Positions 17,714-25,070 of a DNA stretch of 64,000 bases are shown here, piece after piece. Origin of the DNA: Intrasporangium calvum DSM 43043 (GTDB taxonomy: Bacteria; Actinomycetota; Actinomycetes; Actinomycetales; Dermatophilaceae); NCBI RefSeq assembly GCF_000184685.1, contig NC_014830.1:496001-560000 (forward strand), in the 5' to 3' direction. Under the pieces are notes generated by a model, which had not been told where the DNA came from, did no database searches, and saw only the letters and a program-made list of their open reading frames with translations. Numbering within the stretch: the stretch's first letter is position 1; each line of letters begins with the position of its first letter. Made by a program: the position numbers and the translations under genes.

Positions 17714-18934
17714 TCACGGCCCAGCAAGCGCGTTCCCGATCTCTCGGAGACTCTCCAGGTCGTGGACGTCCCGGTTCAGCGCCGGGATCTGGCGGACGGG
17801 CACGTCCGGGTGCGAGCGGGAGAACCGTTCGGCCAGCTCGCGTTGGCGCTGCGCGATGGTGACCACGGCAGCGTGCAGGCGCAGCAGCCCCGCCGCGTTC
17901 TCGGCCGACTTCGGCCCACCGCGGTCCTCGAGCGCCTCGGCGACGGACAGCGCGCGGGAGGGCGTCAGCGCCCCAGCCGACACCCGACCCATGCGGTTGA
18001 CGACGAGCCCGCTCAGCGGCATACGGTCCGCTTGGAGCCGGTCGACGAAATAGGACGCCTCGCGGAGGGCGTCTCGCTCGGGGGCGGCGACGACGAGGAA
18101 CGACGTGCCCGCGCGGGACAGCAGCCGGTAGGTCTCGTCGGCGCGCTCGCGGAAGCCGCCGAACATCGTGTCGAGCGCCGCGACGAACGTCTGGACGTCG
18201 GTGAGGAACTGTCCACCGAGGATCTTCGTCATGGTGCTGCTCACGAGCTGCACGCCGAGGCCGAAGACCTTCACCCCGGCGCGGCCGCTCGCCTTGGCCG
18301 GGGCGCTGAGCAGCCGGATGAACCGTCCGTCGAGGAAGCTGCCGAGCCGGTTCGGGGCGTCGAGGAAGTCGAGGGCCGAGCGGGACGGCGGGGTGTCGAC
18401 GATGATGAGGTCCCACCCGTCCGGGGAGGAGCCGGCCGCGGCCTTGAGCTGGCCGAGCTTCTCCATCGCCATGTACTCCTGCGTGCCGGCGAACGACGAG
18501 CTGACCGCCTGGTAGAACGGGTTGGCGAGGATCTGCTCGGCCTTGCCGGGGTCGGCGTGAGCGAGGACCACCTCGTCGAAGGTCCGCTTCATGTCGAGCA
18601 TCATCGCGTCGAGGCTGCCGCCCGCGGACGCGTCGAAGCCGACGACGGGCCGCGGCGTGTTGTCCAGCTCGCTCAGCCCCAGGGCCTGGGCGAGCCGGCG
18701 CGCGGGGTCGATCGTCAGCACGACGACCCGCCGCCCGGCCTCCGCGGCCCGCAGCCCAAGTGCGGCCGCGGTCGTCGTCTTGCCGACCCCACCGGCACCG
18801 CAGCAGACGACGACCTCGACCGACCGGTCGGCGATCATCGCGTCGATGTCGAGTCGCGGGGCGGCCTGGGCAGCCCGGACGTGTGCCGGCGAGTGGGCGG
18901 GCGGGTGGGCCGGGGTGTGCGGGGTCTGGGTCAT
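17714..18934 (-). CDS. ArsA-like anion-transporting ATPase, second subunit (Rv3680-like)
   Basis: 406 residues. The P-loop CCGAGGVGKTTT is at 44-54, TIDPARRLAQALG follows (switch region typical of ArsA/Get3), and DLIIVDTPPSRSALDFLD is the Walker B/switch II region. A His/Pro/Ala-rich N-terminal tail precedes the fold. There are no metal-binding Cys triads, so arsenite transport is unlikely; the paired actinobacterial ATPases are linked to redox and cell-envelope stress. It overlaps the upstream paralogue by 4 bp (ATGA). A REP-A head falls in frame as DRMPLSGLVV. Confidence 0.9.
   Translation of the reverse strand: MTQTPHTPAHPPAHSPAHVRAAQAAPRLDIDAMIADRSVEVVVCCGAGGVGKTTTAAALGLRAAEAGRRVVVLTIDPARRLAQALGLSELDNTPRPVVGFDASAGGSLDAMMLDMKRTFDEVVLAHADPGKAEQILANPFYQAVSSSFAGTQEYMAMEKLGQLKAAAGSSPDGWDLIIVDTPPSRSALDFLDAPNRLGSFLDGRFIRLLSAPAKASGRAGVKVFGLGVQLVSSTMTKILGGQFLTDVQTFVAALDTMFGGFRERADETYRLLSRAGTSFLVVAAPERDALREASYFVDRLQADRMPLSGLVVNRMGRVSAGALTPSRALSVAEALEDRGGPKSAENAAGLLRLHAAVVTIAQRQRELAERFSRSHPDVPVRQIPALNRDVHDLESLREIGNALAGP
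18010..18022 (-). repeat. REP-A head inside ArsA-like ATPase gene
   Basis: CTCAGCGGCATAC within the coding frame. The residues MPLSGLVVNR read naturally, so this could be a chance match. Confidence 0.45.
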
Positions 18935-19974
18935 CGCGCCAGTCCCACCTCCTCGAGCTCGTCGAGCAGGATGTCGGCGAGCTCGCGGACCGAGCCGGAG
19001 TCGACGCCCTCGGGCAGCGCCGGGAGGATCACCAGCGGGAGGCCGGTCTCCTCGAGGAGCGCGAGCTGCTCGGTCTCGAGGTCGACCCGGTGCGCGTGGT
19101 CGTAGGCCTCCTCGAGCAGCCCGTCGACGAGCTCGGGGGTGGCCGTGACTCCGGCGTCGGCGAGCTGGCTGCTGATGGACGGCTTGTGCAGCCTTCCGGT
19201 GCGGGCCTGCTCGAGCGCCACGTCGTCGAGGAGGGGGTCGCGGACCATGTTGACGAAGATGAGACCGACGCGCAGGTCCTTGGACCGCAGCTCCCGGACC
19301 GCCTCGAGGGTCTCCTGCACCGGCATCTCCTCGAGCAGGGTGACGATGTGCACGAGGGTCTGCTCGCTCTCGAGCAGGTCGGTGATCGACTCGGCCTGGC
19401 TGTGGATCGGGCCGACGCGGGCGAGGTCGGCGACCTCCGAGTTGACGCTGAGGAAGCGTCCGATGCGTCCCGTGGGCGGGGCGTCCATGACGATCGCGTC
19501 GTATGCCGCTGGGCTCGCTCCTCGGTGCCGGCCGTCCCTCCGGCGTCGGTTGGCTTCGTAGAGCCTGCCGATGAGCAGGACGTCCCGGACGCCGGGTGCG
19601 ATGGTCGTGGCGAAGTCGATGGCCCCGAACTTCTCGAGGAGCTTGCCGGCGCGGCCGAGCTTGTAGAACAGCTGGAGGTACTCGAGGAGCGCCGCCTTGG
19701 CGTCGACGGAGAGGCCGAGGATCTCGCCGCCGGACCTGGTCCGGGCGATCCGCGTCTCGTCGGTGCCCAGCGGTGGGACGTCGAAGGTCTGGCTGATCCC
19801 CTGACGCCCCTCGACCTCGGCGAGCAGGACGCGTCTGGGGGTGCCGGACCCGGAGGCGAGGGCCAGCGCGAGGGCCGAGGCGGCGGTCGTCTTGCCGGTG
19901 CCGCCCTTGCCGGTGACGACGTGCAGGCGGGCGCGCTGCCACTCGGGCGCGCCGATCGCGTGGGCATCCGTCAC
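18931..19974 (-). CDS. ArsA-like anion-transporting ATPase, first subunit (Rv3679-like)
   Basis: 347 residues. The P-loop VTGKGGTGKTT is at 20-30 and the Walker B/switch II YDAIVMDAPPTGRIGRFL at about 158-175. Together with the next gene it probably makes a heteromeric ATPase related to Get3/ArsA. The segment NRRRRDGRHRGASPAA at about 142-157, just before YDAIVMD, is an extra stretch compared with what I expect in homologues and contains a REP-A copy, suggesting the repeat inserted here in frame. GTG start at 19974. Divergent from the DUF559-type gene. Confidence 0.9.
   Translation of the reverse strand: MTDAHAIGAPEWQRARLHVVTGKGGTGKTTAASALALALASGSGTPRRVLLAEVEGRQGISQTFDVPPLGTDETRIARTRSGGEILGLSVDAKAALLEYLQLFYKLGRAGKLLEKFGAIDFATTIAPGVRDVLLIGRLYEANRRRRDGRHRGASPAAYDAIVMDAPPTGRIGRFLSVNSEVADLARVGPIHSQAESITDLLESEQTLVHIVTLLEEMPVQETLEAVRELRSKDLRVGLIFVNMVRDPLLDDVALEQARTGRLHKPSISSQLADAGVTATPELVDGLLEEAYDHAHRVDLETEQLALLEETGLPLVILPALPEGVDSGSVRELADILLDELEEVGLAR
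19501..19521 (+). repeat. REP-A copy inserted in ArsA-like gene
   Basis: Full head and body (GTATGCCGCT + GGGCTCGCTC) inside the gene, encoding the SPAAY stretch in antisense, followed by a GGCCGTCCCTCCGGC hairpin typical of this repeat's tail. Confidence 0.75.
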
Positions 19975-20005
19975 ACGGGCACTCTACGGCGCGCCCCGTG
20001 CCATC

Positions 20006-20059
20006 ACGGGTTGATGCCACATCGGGAACCCCGGGGTTGCCGTTCTGGCATCAACCCGT
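20006..20059. repeat. Hairpin family B, copy 2
   Basis: Perfect 14-bp outer arms ACGGGTTGATGCCA/TGGCATCAACCCGT and an inner CGGGAACC-CCGG-GGTTGCCG. It sits between arsA and the divergent DUF559-type gene. Confidence 0.9.
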
Positions 20060-20087
20060 TGTCCCCATCCTCTGGGCCTCGGTGCTG

Positions 20088-21083
20088 ATGTCCACTGCGC
20101 TGCGTCGACGGGTGGCTCTGAGCCCCCGCCGCCCCGAGAGTGCCGTGGTGGACGAGAGAGTGGTGCTCGACAAGGCGCAGGGGGTCGCTGCCGACCGGGG
20201 CGGCGTGGCCTCGCGTGCCCTGCTGGCCGACGTCGGGGTGCACCGGCACCACATCCGCCAGGAGGTGCTCCGAGGGCGCTGGGCGCTGCACGGCCGGCAC
20301 ACCGTCGCTGTCCACACCCGCGTGCTGACGCAGGAGGAGCTGTTCTGGCGAGCCGTTTGGGAGGTCAGCGCATCCGCTGCGGTCCTCGACGGGGTCAGTG
20401 CGTTGATCGCTGCGGGGCTCAGGGGGTTCGACGAGGAAGCGGTGCACGTGTCGGTGGTGCACAACCGGCGCTCAGCGAAGGCGCCTGGCGTGCGGGTGCA
20501 CCACCTCCCGCGGCGGTGCTCGGACGAAGTGATCGGTGCGGGTGTGCCGCGCGTGCGGCCGGCCCTGGCAGCCGTCAGGGCCGCCCACTGGGCCGTCTCT
20601 GATCGCCAAGCTGCCCTCATCCTCGCCATGACGGTGCAGCAGCGGTTGTGCTCGTCCGCCCAGCTGCTGGCTGCTGTCGAGGTGATCCGGGGCCGTCGCC
20701 GGCGCGCCCTGGTCAAGGGTGTGGTCCTGGACGTCGCGGGAGGCGCCCAGTCCCTCGGTGAGCTGGACCTCGCCGGGATGTGCCGTCGACACGGCCTCCC
20801 GGAGCCCGATCGACAGGTGATCCGAGAGGATCCGACGGGGCGCCGCTACCTCGACTGCCGCTGGAGATGCGGGCTCGTCGCCGAGATCGACGGTGCGGGT
20901 CACCGTTGGGGTCTGGCCGTCACCGACGACAACCTGCGCCTCAACGAGGTCGTCGTCGGTGGCGAGCAGGTGTTGCGCTTCGACACCCTCGGGTTGCGGC
21001 TTCGAGAGGGACAGTTCATGACGCAGCTCCGCGCTGGGCTGCACGCGCTCGGGGAGCCGGGTGTCGAGGCCCCCTCGGGTTGA
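20088..21083 (+). CDS. Type IV TA-like/DUF559-type hypothetical protein
   Basis: 331 residues. The N-terminal part (GVASRALLADVGVHRHHIRQEVLRG then WALHGRHTVAV) resembles the winged-helix AbiEi-type domain. The C-terminal part contains YLDCRWRCGLVAEIDGAGH and EVVVGGEQVLRFDTLGLR, the layout of DUF559/very-short-patch-repair-like PD-(D/E)XK nuclease folds. Such proteins are common in actinobacteria as single genes and their role is not established. The gene is bracketed by two family-B hairpins, and its TGA stop lies in the arm of the second one. The start at 20088 is uncertain. Confidence 0.65.
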   Translation: MSTALRRRVALSPRRPESAVVDERVVLDKAQGVAADRGGVASRALLADVGVHRHHIRQEVLRGRWALHGRHTVAVHTRVLTQEELFWRAVWEVSASAAVLDGVSALIAAGLRGFDEEAVHVSVVHNRRSAKAPGVRVHHLPRRCSDEVIGAGVPRVRPALAAVRAAHWAVSDRQAALILAMTVQQRLCSSAQLLAAVEVIRGRRRRALVKGVVLDVAGGAQSLGELDLAGMCRRHGLPEPDRQVIREDPTGRRYLDCRWRCGLVAEIDGAGHRWGLAVTDDNLRLNEVVVGGEQVLRFDTLGLRLREGQFMTQLRAGLHALGEPGVEAPSG

Positions 21084-21126
21084 TGCCACAACGGGAACCC
21101 CGGGGTCACCGCTGTGGCATCAAACC
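21077..21126. repeat. Hairpin family B, copy 3
   Basis: GGTTGATGCCACA / TGTGGCATCAAACC arms (one bulge) around CGGGAACCCCGGGGTCACCG. It supplies the stop codon of the upstream gene and ends 6 bp inside the convergent pseudogene. Confidence 0.85.
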
Positions 21127-21715
21127 AGACCGTCCAGGGTGACCAGGATGTGCGGCCAGGCCGGGCTCTGCGGGTCGCTGAGGCTGTAGTGGCCGGCGCC
21201 GGGGACCACGTGGAGCGTCACGTCGGCCCCGAGACGTCGCGCCTCGCGGACGTAGGCGTCGGTCACGGACACCGGCACCTCGTGGTCGAGCTCACCGTGC
21301 ACGAGCCGGACCGGGACGCGGGGCGGCAGGCCCCGCACCGGATCCGCTGCCCGCCACGCCGCGGGCGCCGAGTCCGGACTGCCGAGGAAGTCCCGCACCC
21401 TGATGTCGTCGAAGGTCCCCGGCCAGCCACCGCCCGGTATCCCCGCCCGGCGGTACTCGGCGACCGCCACGTGCCAGCCGGCCGCGGCCAGCCCCGCAGC
21501 CTGCGCCGCCGCGTGCGTCGGTCGTACGCCGCCCGCCAGAACCCGCCGTGCACGACCAGCACCGTCCCGCGAGGGGCGCCGGGACCGCTCGGTCCGGCAG
21601 GGCGGGAGGAGGGGAACCGCACGTCATAGACCTGGGCGGGCTCAGCGGCATACGGCCTGGTGTCGTCCGGTGGGGGTGCCGCCCTCGCGAGGACGCCCTC
21701 GTCGTGCGGGTCCAT
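21120..21715 (-). pseudogene. Alpha/beta hydrolase, frameshifted
   Basis: The N-terminal frame reads to TVLVVHGGFWRAAYDR (oxyanion-hole HGG motif of the esterase/lipase family). One missing base near 21520 then moves the true frame to THAAAQAAGLAAAGWHVAVA, continuing through AEYRRAGIPGGGWP to VHGELDHEVPVSV and GAGHYSLSD (catalytic Asp and His) and stopping at 21120. The total would be about 200 residues, short for the family. A REP-A copy near the start encodes RPYAAEP. It could be a true pseudogene or an assembly error. Confidence 0.65.
21641..21653 (-). repeat. REP-A copy near the start of the hydrolase pseudogene
   Basis: CTCAGCGGCATAC, reverse orientation, in the N-terminal part of the frameshifted gene. 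Confidence 0.6.
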
Positions 21716-21756
21716 GCCGTCATCGTGCCGGCGACCGCATGGGTAGGGTGACGAGC

Positions 21757-21915
21757 ATGACCACGTGGGAGTACCTGACCGCCCCTCTGCTGATCCACAA
21801 CACGAAGCAGATCCTCGACAACTTCGGCGCCGACGGGTGGGAGCTCGTCCAGGTCGTCCCCGGCCCGGACGGGACCAGCCTCGTCGCCTACTTCAAGCGC
21901 CCGAAGGGAGCCTGA
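21757..21915 (+). CDS. DUF4177-like small protein
   Basis: 52 residues: MTTWEYLTAPLLIHNTKQILDNFG, then DGWELVQVVPGPDG and a FKRPK end. The WEY...ILN..G.DGWELV pattern is the DUF4177 fold. A protein of the same size stands at this position in the mycobacterial locus (Rv3678A, from memory). ATG at 21757 follows TAGGGT by seven bases, a leaderless-type start. RidA begins three bases after the stop. Confidence 0.85.
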   Translation: MTTWEYLTAPLLIHNTKQILDNFGADGWELVQVVPGPDGTSLVAYFKRPKGA

Positions 21916-21917
21916 GC

Positions 21918-22388
21918 ATGGCCACCGTGGAGGAGCGCCTCGCCGAGCTCGGACTCACCGTGCCCGAGGTCGTCCCGCCGGTCGCCGCCTATGTGCCGGC
22001 GCTGCGCAACGGGAACCTCGTCTTCACCTCCGGGCAGCTGCCGATGAAGGACGGCGCGATGTCGGCCACCGGCAAGGTCGGGTCCGCTGACGGTCCCGAT
22101 GCCGACGCCGCGAAGGAGCTCGCCGCCCTGTGCGCGCTCAACGCCATCGCCGCGATCAAGTCCGTCGTCGGCGACCTCGAGAAGGTCACCCAGGTGGTCA
22201 AGGTCGTCGGCTTCGTCGCGAGCGACCCGTCGTTCACCGGGCAGCCGGGTGTCATCAACGGCGCGAGCGAGCTGCTCGGCACCGCGTTCGGCGATCGGGG
22301 CAAGCACGCCCGCAGCGCCGTCGGTGTCGCCGCCCTCCCGCTCGACGCGGCGGTCGAGGTCGAGGTCGTCGTCGCCGTCGCGGACTGA
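21918..22388 (+). CDS. RidA/YjgF/UK114 family protein
   Basis: 156 residues. PEVVPPVAAYVPALRNGNLVFTSGQLP is the typical N-terminal half, then CALNAIAAIKSVVGDLEKVTQVVKVVGFV and the C-terminal HARSAVGVAALPLDAAVEVEVV. RidA enzymes deaminate reactive enamine/imine intermediates. This branch lacks the canonical Arg-containing RxxxxVxxLP loop and has RSAVGVAALP instead, which keeps the Arg. Cytoplasmic trimer. Co-transcribed with DUF4177 and the NUDIX gene (4-bp gap). Confidence 0.9.
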   Translation: MATVEERLAELGLTVPEVVPPVAAYVPALRNGNLVFTSGQLPMKDGAMSATGKVGSADGPDADAAKELAALCALNAIAAIKSVVGDLEKVTQVVKVVGFVASDPSFTGQPGVINGASELLGTAFGDRGKHARSAVGVAALPLDAAVEVEVVVAVAD

Positions 22389-22392
22389 GGTC

Positions 22393-23226
22393 ATGACGCC
22401 GCCCCGGGACTTCCCCCTGACGCAGGTCCGCGGCCTGGGCGACGTCGCCCTGCGCTGGCTTCGCGGCGAGCGGTGGGACGAGGCGGCCCCGCGGCAGGCG
22501 AGCACCGTCATGCTCGTGCGTGACGGTGAGCGGGGCACCGAGGTGTTCATGCTCAAGCGGGTGTCGCAGATGGCGTTCGCGCCGAGCATGCACGTCTTCC
22601 CGGGCGGTGGCGTCGACCCGCGCGACGGGGACGCCGGGCTGCCGTGGGCCGGTCCATCGCCGGCCGAGTGGGCGAGCCGTCTGAGGTGCACCGCGGCCGA
22701 GGCGCAGATGTTCGTCGCCGCCGCGGTCCGGGAGGTCTTCGAGGAGGTCGGCGTCCTCCTGGCCGGGCCGTCTCCGAGCAGTCCCCTCGTCGACCCCCAC
22801 GACGGGAGCTGGGCGGGGGTGCGCGACAGGCTGGTCTCGCGTGACCTCTCGCTGGCCGGGGTGCTGCGAGAGCGTGACCTCGTGCTCCGCTCGGACCTCA
22901 TCGTCGCGAAGGCGCACTGGCTGACCCCGGCGTTCGAGCCGCGGCGGTTCGACACGTGGTTCTTCGCCGCGGTGATGCCGGAGCACCAGGTCGCCGACGG
23001 TGAGACGAGCGAGGCCGAGACCGCGGAGTGGGTCGTCCCCCAGGAGCTTCTCGAGGCGTATGCCGCTGGGCTCGCCTCCCTGCTCCCGCCGACGGTCATG
23101 TGCGTGGAGGAGATCGCAGACGCGCCCAGTGCGGTGGCGTTCGTCCGGCACAGCGACGACCTCCCGCTCATCATGCCGGTGGTCGTCGACACGCCCGAGG
23201 GGCCGGCGATGCGGATCGACGTCTGA
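22393..23226 (+). CDS. NUDIX hydrolase
   Basis: 277 residues. The region from HVFPGGGVDPRD to VAAAVREVFEEVGVLL contains the Nudix box (G...REVxEExG) at about residues 72-119, interrupted by an insertion of roughly 20 residues typical of the long actinobacterial group. It hydrolyses a nucleoside-diphosphate-linked compound; the substrate is unknown. A REP-A copy lies in frame and encodes EAYAAGLASLL near residue 222. Member of the DUF4177-ridA-nudix-MBL string. Confidence 0.88.
   Translation: MTPPRDFPLTQVRGLGDVALRWLRGERWDEAAPRQASTVMLVRDGERGTEVFMLKRVSQMAFAPSMHVFPGGGVDPRDGDAGLPWAGPSPAEWASRLRCTAAEAQMFVAAAVREVFEEVGVLLAGPSPSSPLVDPHDGSWAGVRDRLVSRDLSLAGVLRERDLVLRSDLIVAKAHWLTPAFEPRRFDTWFFAAVMPEHQVADGETSEAETAEWVVPQELLEAYAAGLASLLPPTVMCVEEIADAPSAVAFVRHSDDLPLIMPVVVDTPEGPAMRIDV
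23058..23075 (+). repeat. REP-A copy inside the NUDIX gene
   Basis: GTATGCCGCTGGGCTCGC read in frame as YAAGLA. Confidence 0.65.
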
Positions 23227-23245
23227 CCGGACAGGCGGCGACCGG

Positions 23246-23305
23246 GACGAGGGGTGACGAGGGGTGACGAGGGGTGACGAGGGGTGACGAGGGGTGACGA
23301 GGGGT
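23246..23305. repeat. 10-bp tandem repeat, six units
   Basis: Six perfect units of GACGAGGGGT. Each contains a Shine-Dalgarno-like GAGGGG and a GTG at the junction. The array abuts the MBL hydrolase start. Confidence 0.95.
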
Positions 23306-23311
23306 GGCGGC

Positions 23312-24112
23312 GTGAAGGGTGCTGACGCGGATCCGGCGTGGGCCGGTGGACCGATGACCGCTCGGGCGGCGTGCGTGCTCTGCCCGAACCCGTCGCCGAT
23401 GACCCTGGATGGGACGAACACGTGGGTCGTCGCGGAGCCGGGGTCCACCGAGGCGGTCGTCATCGACCCGGGGCCACTTGACGAGGGGCACCTGGCCCGG
23501 GTCGTCTCCGAGGTCGAGCAGGCGGACCGGCGGGTGGTGCTGACGTTGCTGACGCACGGGCACCTCGACCACGCGGAGTCGGCCGAACGGTTCCACGAGC
23601 TGACCGGTGCGCCCGTGCGGGCGTTCGGCCGCGGCCACGACGACGTGGCGCCGGGCGAGGTGATCCGTGTCGGGGGCCTCGAGATCGTCGCCGTCGCGAC
23701 ACCCGGGCACACGAGCGACTCCTACTCCTACCTCCTGCCCGCTGAAACGGCCCTGCTCACCGGCGACACGATCCTGGGCCGGGGCACGACCGTGGTCGCG
23801 TGGCCAGACGGCCACCTCGAGTCCTACCTCGAGTCCCTGCACCGGATCGAGGCGATGACCCGCACCGGCGACGTGGCCCGCATCCTGCCCGGGCACGGCC
23901 CCTACGTCGCCGATGCCGCGGCGGCGACGACGTTCTACCTCGCGCACCGCGCCGAGCGCCTCAACCAGGTCCGCGCGGCGCTCGCGGCGGGGGACCGGAC
24001 AGCCCGAGAGGTGGTCGAGCGCGTCTACGCCGACGTCCCCCGCAACGTGTGGGGCGCGGCCGAGATGTCCGTGCAGGCCCAGCTCGAGTACCTTCGCCGG
24101 CAGCCGAGCTGA
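23312..24112 (+). CDS. MBL-fold metallo-hydrolase (Rv3677c-like)
   Basis: 266 residues. The metal motif THGHLDHAE (HxHxDH) is at about 86-94, followed by VATPGHTSDSYSY and LLTGDTILGRGTTVV. The C-terminal winged-helix-like part ends in QAQLEYLRRQ. This is the LACTB2/glyoxalase-II-like branch, which includes RNA endonucleases as well as thioesterases. The start is ambiguous: GTG at 23312 has GAGGGG 7 bases upstream, GTG at 23294 lies inside the repeat array, and ATG at 23354 would still include the PNPSPMTLDGTNTW motif. Confidence 0.88.
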   Translation: MKGADADPAWAGGPMTARAACVLCPNPSPMTLDGTNTWVVAEPGSTEAVVIDPGPLDEGHLARVVSEVEQADRRVVLTLLTHGHLDHAESAERFHELTGAPVRAFGRGHDDVAPGEVIRVGGLEIVAVATPGHTSDSYSYLLPAETALLTGDTILGRGTTVVAWPDGHLESYLESLHRIEAMTRTGDVARILPGHGPYVADAAAATTFYLAHRAERLNQVRAALAAGDRTAREVVERVYADVPRNVWGAAEMSVQAQLEYLRRQPS

Positions 24113-24124
24113 CCCCCTCCCCTG

Positions 24125-24201
24125 ATCGAAAGAGCAGTTCGTCCGCGCCGGGGACGAAGTGCTCTTTCGATGGACTGAGGGACGAAGTGCTCTTTCGATG
24201 G
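24125..24201. repeat. Inverted repeat plus 22-bp direct repeat between convergent genes
   Basis: A 20-bp stem with one mismatch (24125-24144 against 24152-24171) is followed by a perfect second copy of the right arm (22 bp, 24180-24201). The stem probably terminates transcription of both the MBL and crp genes. Confidence 0.85.
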
Positions 24202-24221
24202 CCTGCGGGAGGCGCTTTTGA

Positions 24222-24899
24222 CTACTTGGCGCGGCGCCTGAGGCGCTCGACGTCCTGGAGCAGGACGGCCCGGGCCTCGAGGCGCAGCCAGCCGCGGGAC
24301 TGGAAGTCGGCGAGCGCCTTGTTGACCGTCTCGCGGGAGGCGCCGACGAGCTGCGCGAGCTCTTCCTGAGTCAGGTCGTGCGCGACCAGGAGGCCGCCCT
24401 CGACGTGTCGGCCGAACCGCTCGGACAGGTCGATCAGGGCCTTGGCCACGCGGCCGGGCACGTCGGTGAAGACGAGGTCGGCGAGGTGGGCGTTGGTCCG
24501 CCGCAGGCGCTGGGCGAGGGCGGCGAGGAGCGACTTGGCGACCTCGGGCCGGCCGGTGAGCAGCCCCGTCAGGGAGTCGTTGCCGAGGCCGAGCAGCTGG
24601 GTCTCGGCAACCGCGGTGGCGGTCATCGTGCGAGGGCCCGGGTCGAAGAGGCTGAGCTCGCCGAACATCTCGCCGGGGCCGAGGATGGCGACGAGGTTCT
24701 CGCGGCCATCGGCGCTCGTGCGACCGAGCTTCACCTTGCCTTCGGCGATGACGTAGAGCGTGTCGCCGCGGTCTCCCTCGTGGAAGAGCACATCGCCGCG
24801 CTCCATGCGCGACAGCGTCATCTGCGACTGCAGGGCAGCCGCGGCCTCGTCGTCGAGTGCTTTGAACAGCGGAGCACGCCGCACCACATCTGGGTCCAC
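24222..24899 (-). CDS. crp: Crp/Fnr-family regulator (Crp/GlxR type)
   Basis: 225 residues, matching Crp/GlxR orthologues. The cAMP-binding domain includes [18 protein letters not shown], then [22 protein letters not shown] (phosphate-binding cassette with the [12 protein letters not shown] signature). The C-terminal winged helix is THDLTQEE-like with [19 protein letters not shown] as the recognition region. It is a global regulator in actinobacteria. GTG at 24899 gives [12 protein letters not shown], the expected N-terminus; no clear ribosome-binding site. Divergent from nth, with paired REP-A copies between. Confidence 0.93.
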   Translation of the reverse strand: MDPDVVRRAPLFKALDDEAAAALQSQMTLSRMERGDVLFHEGDRGDTLYVIAEGKVKLGRTSADGRENLVAILGPGEMFGELSLFDPGPRTMTATAVAETQLLGLGNDSLTGLLTGRPEVAKSLLAALAQRLRRTNAHLADLVFTDVPGRVAKALIDLSERFGRHVEGGLLVAHDLTQEELAQLVGASRETVNKALADFQSRGWLRLEARAVLLQDVERLRRRAK

Positions 24900-24921
24900 G
24901 GGGGTCAGTCTGCCATGAGAC

Positions 24922-24941
24922 GTATGCCGCTGGGCTCGCTC
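24922..24941 (+). repeat. REP-A copy upstream of crp
   Basis: GTATGCCGCT + GGGCTCGCTC followed by a CTCGCCGCCACGGCGAG hairpin. Confidence 0.8.
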
Positions 24942-25040
24942 TCGCCGCCACGGCGAGTTTCGGCGGGGCCGGCGCCGTCGATGATGGGGCCGCGCAGGGA
25001 GCGCGAGGGCGGGAGGGCACCCGTGGAAGCGGCTGCGCGG

Positions 25041-25060
25041 GAGCCAGCTGCGCGGCATAC
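25041..25060 (-). repeat. Degenerate REP-A copy upstream of nth
   Basis: GAGCCAGCTGCGCGGCATAC, two differences from consensus, ends two bases before the earliest nth start. Inverted relative to the copy at 24922. Confidence 0.65.
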
Positions 25061-25070
25061 AGTGTCGTCT

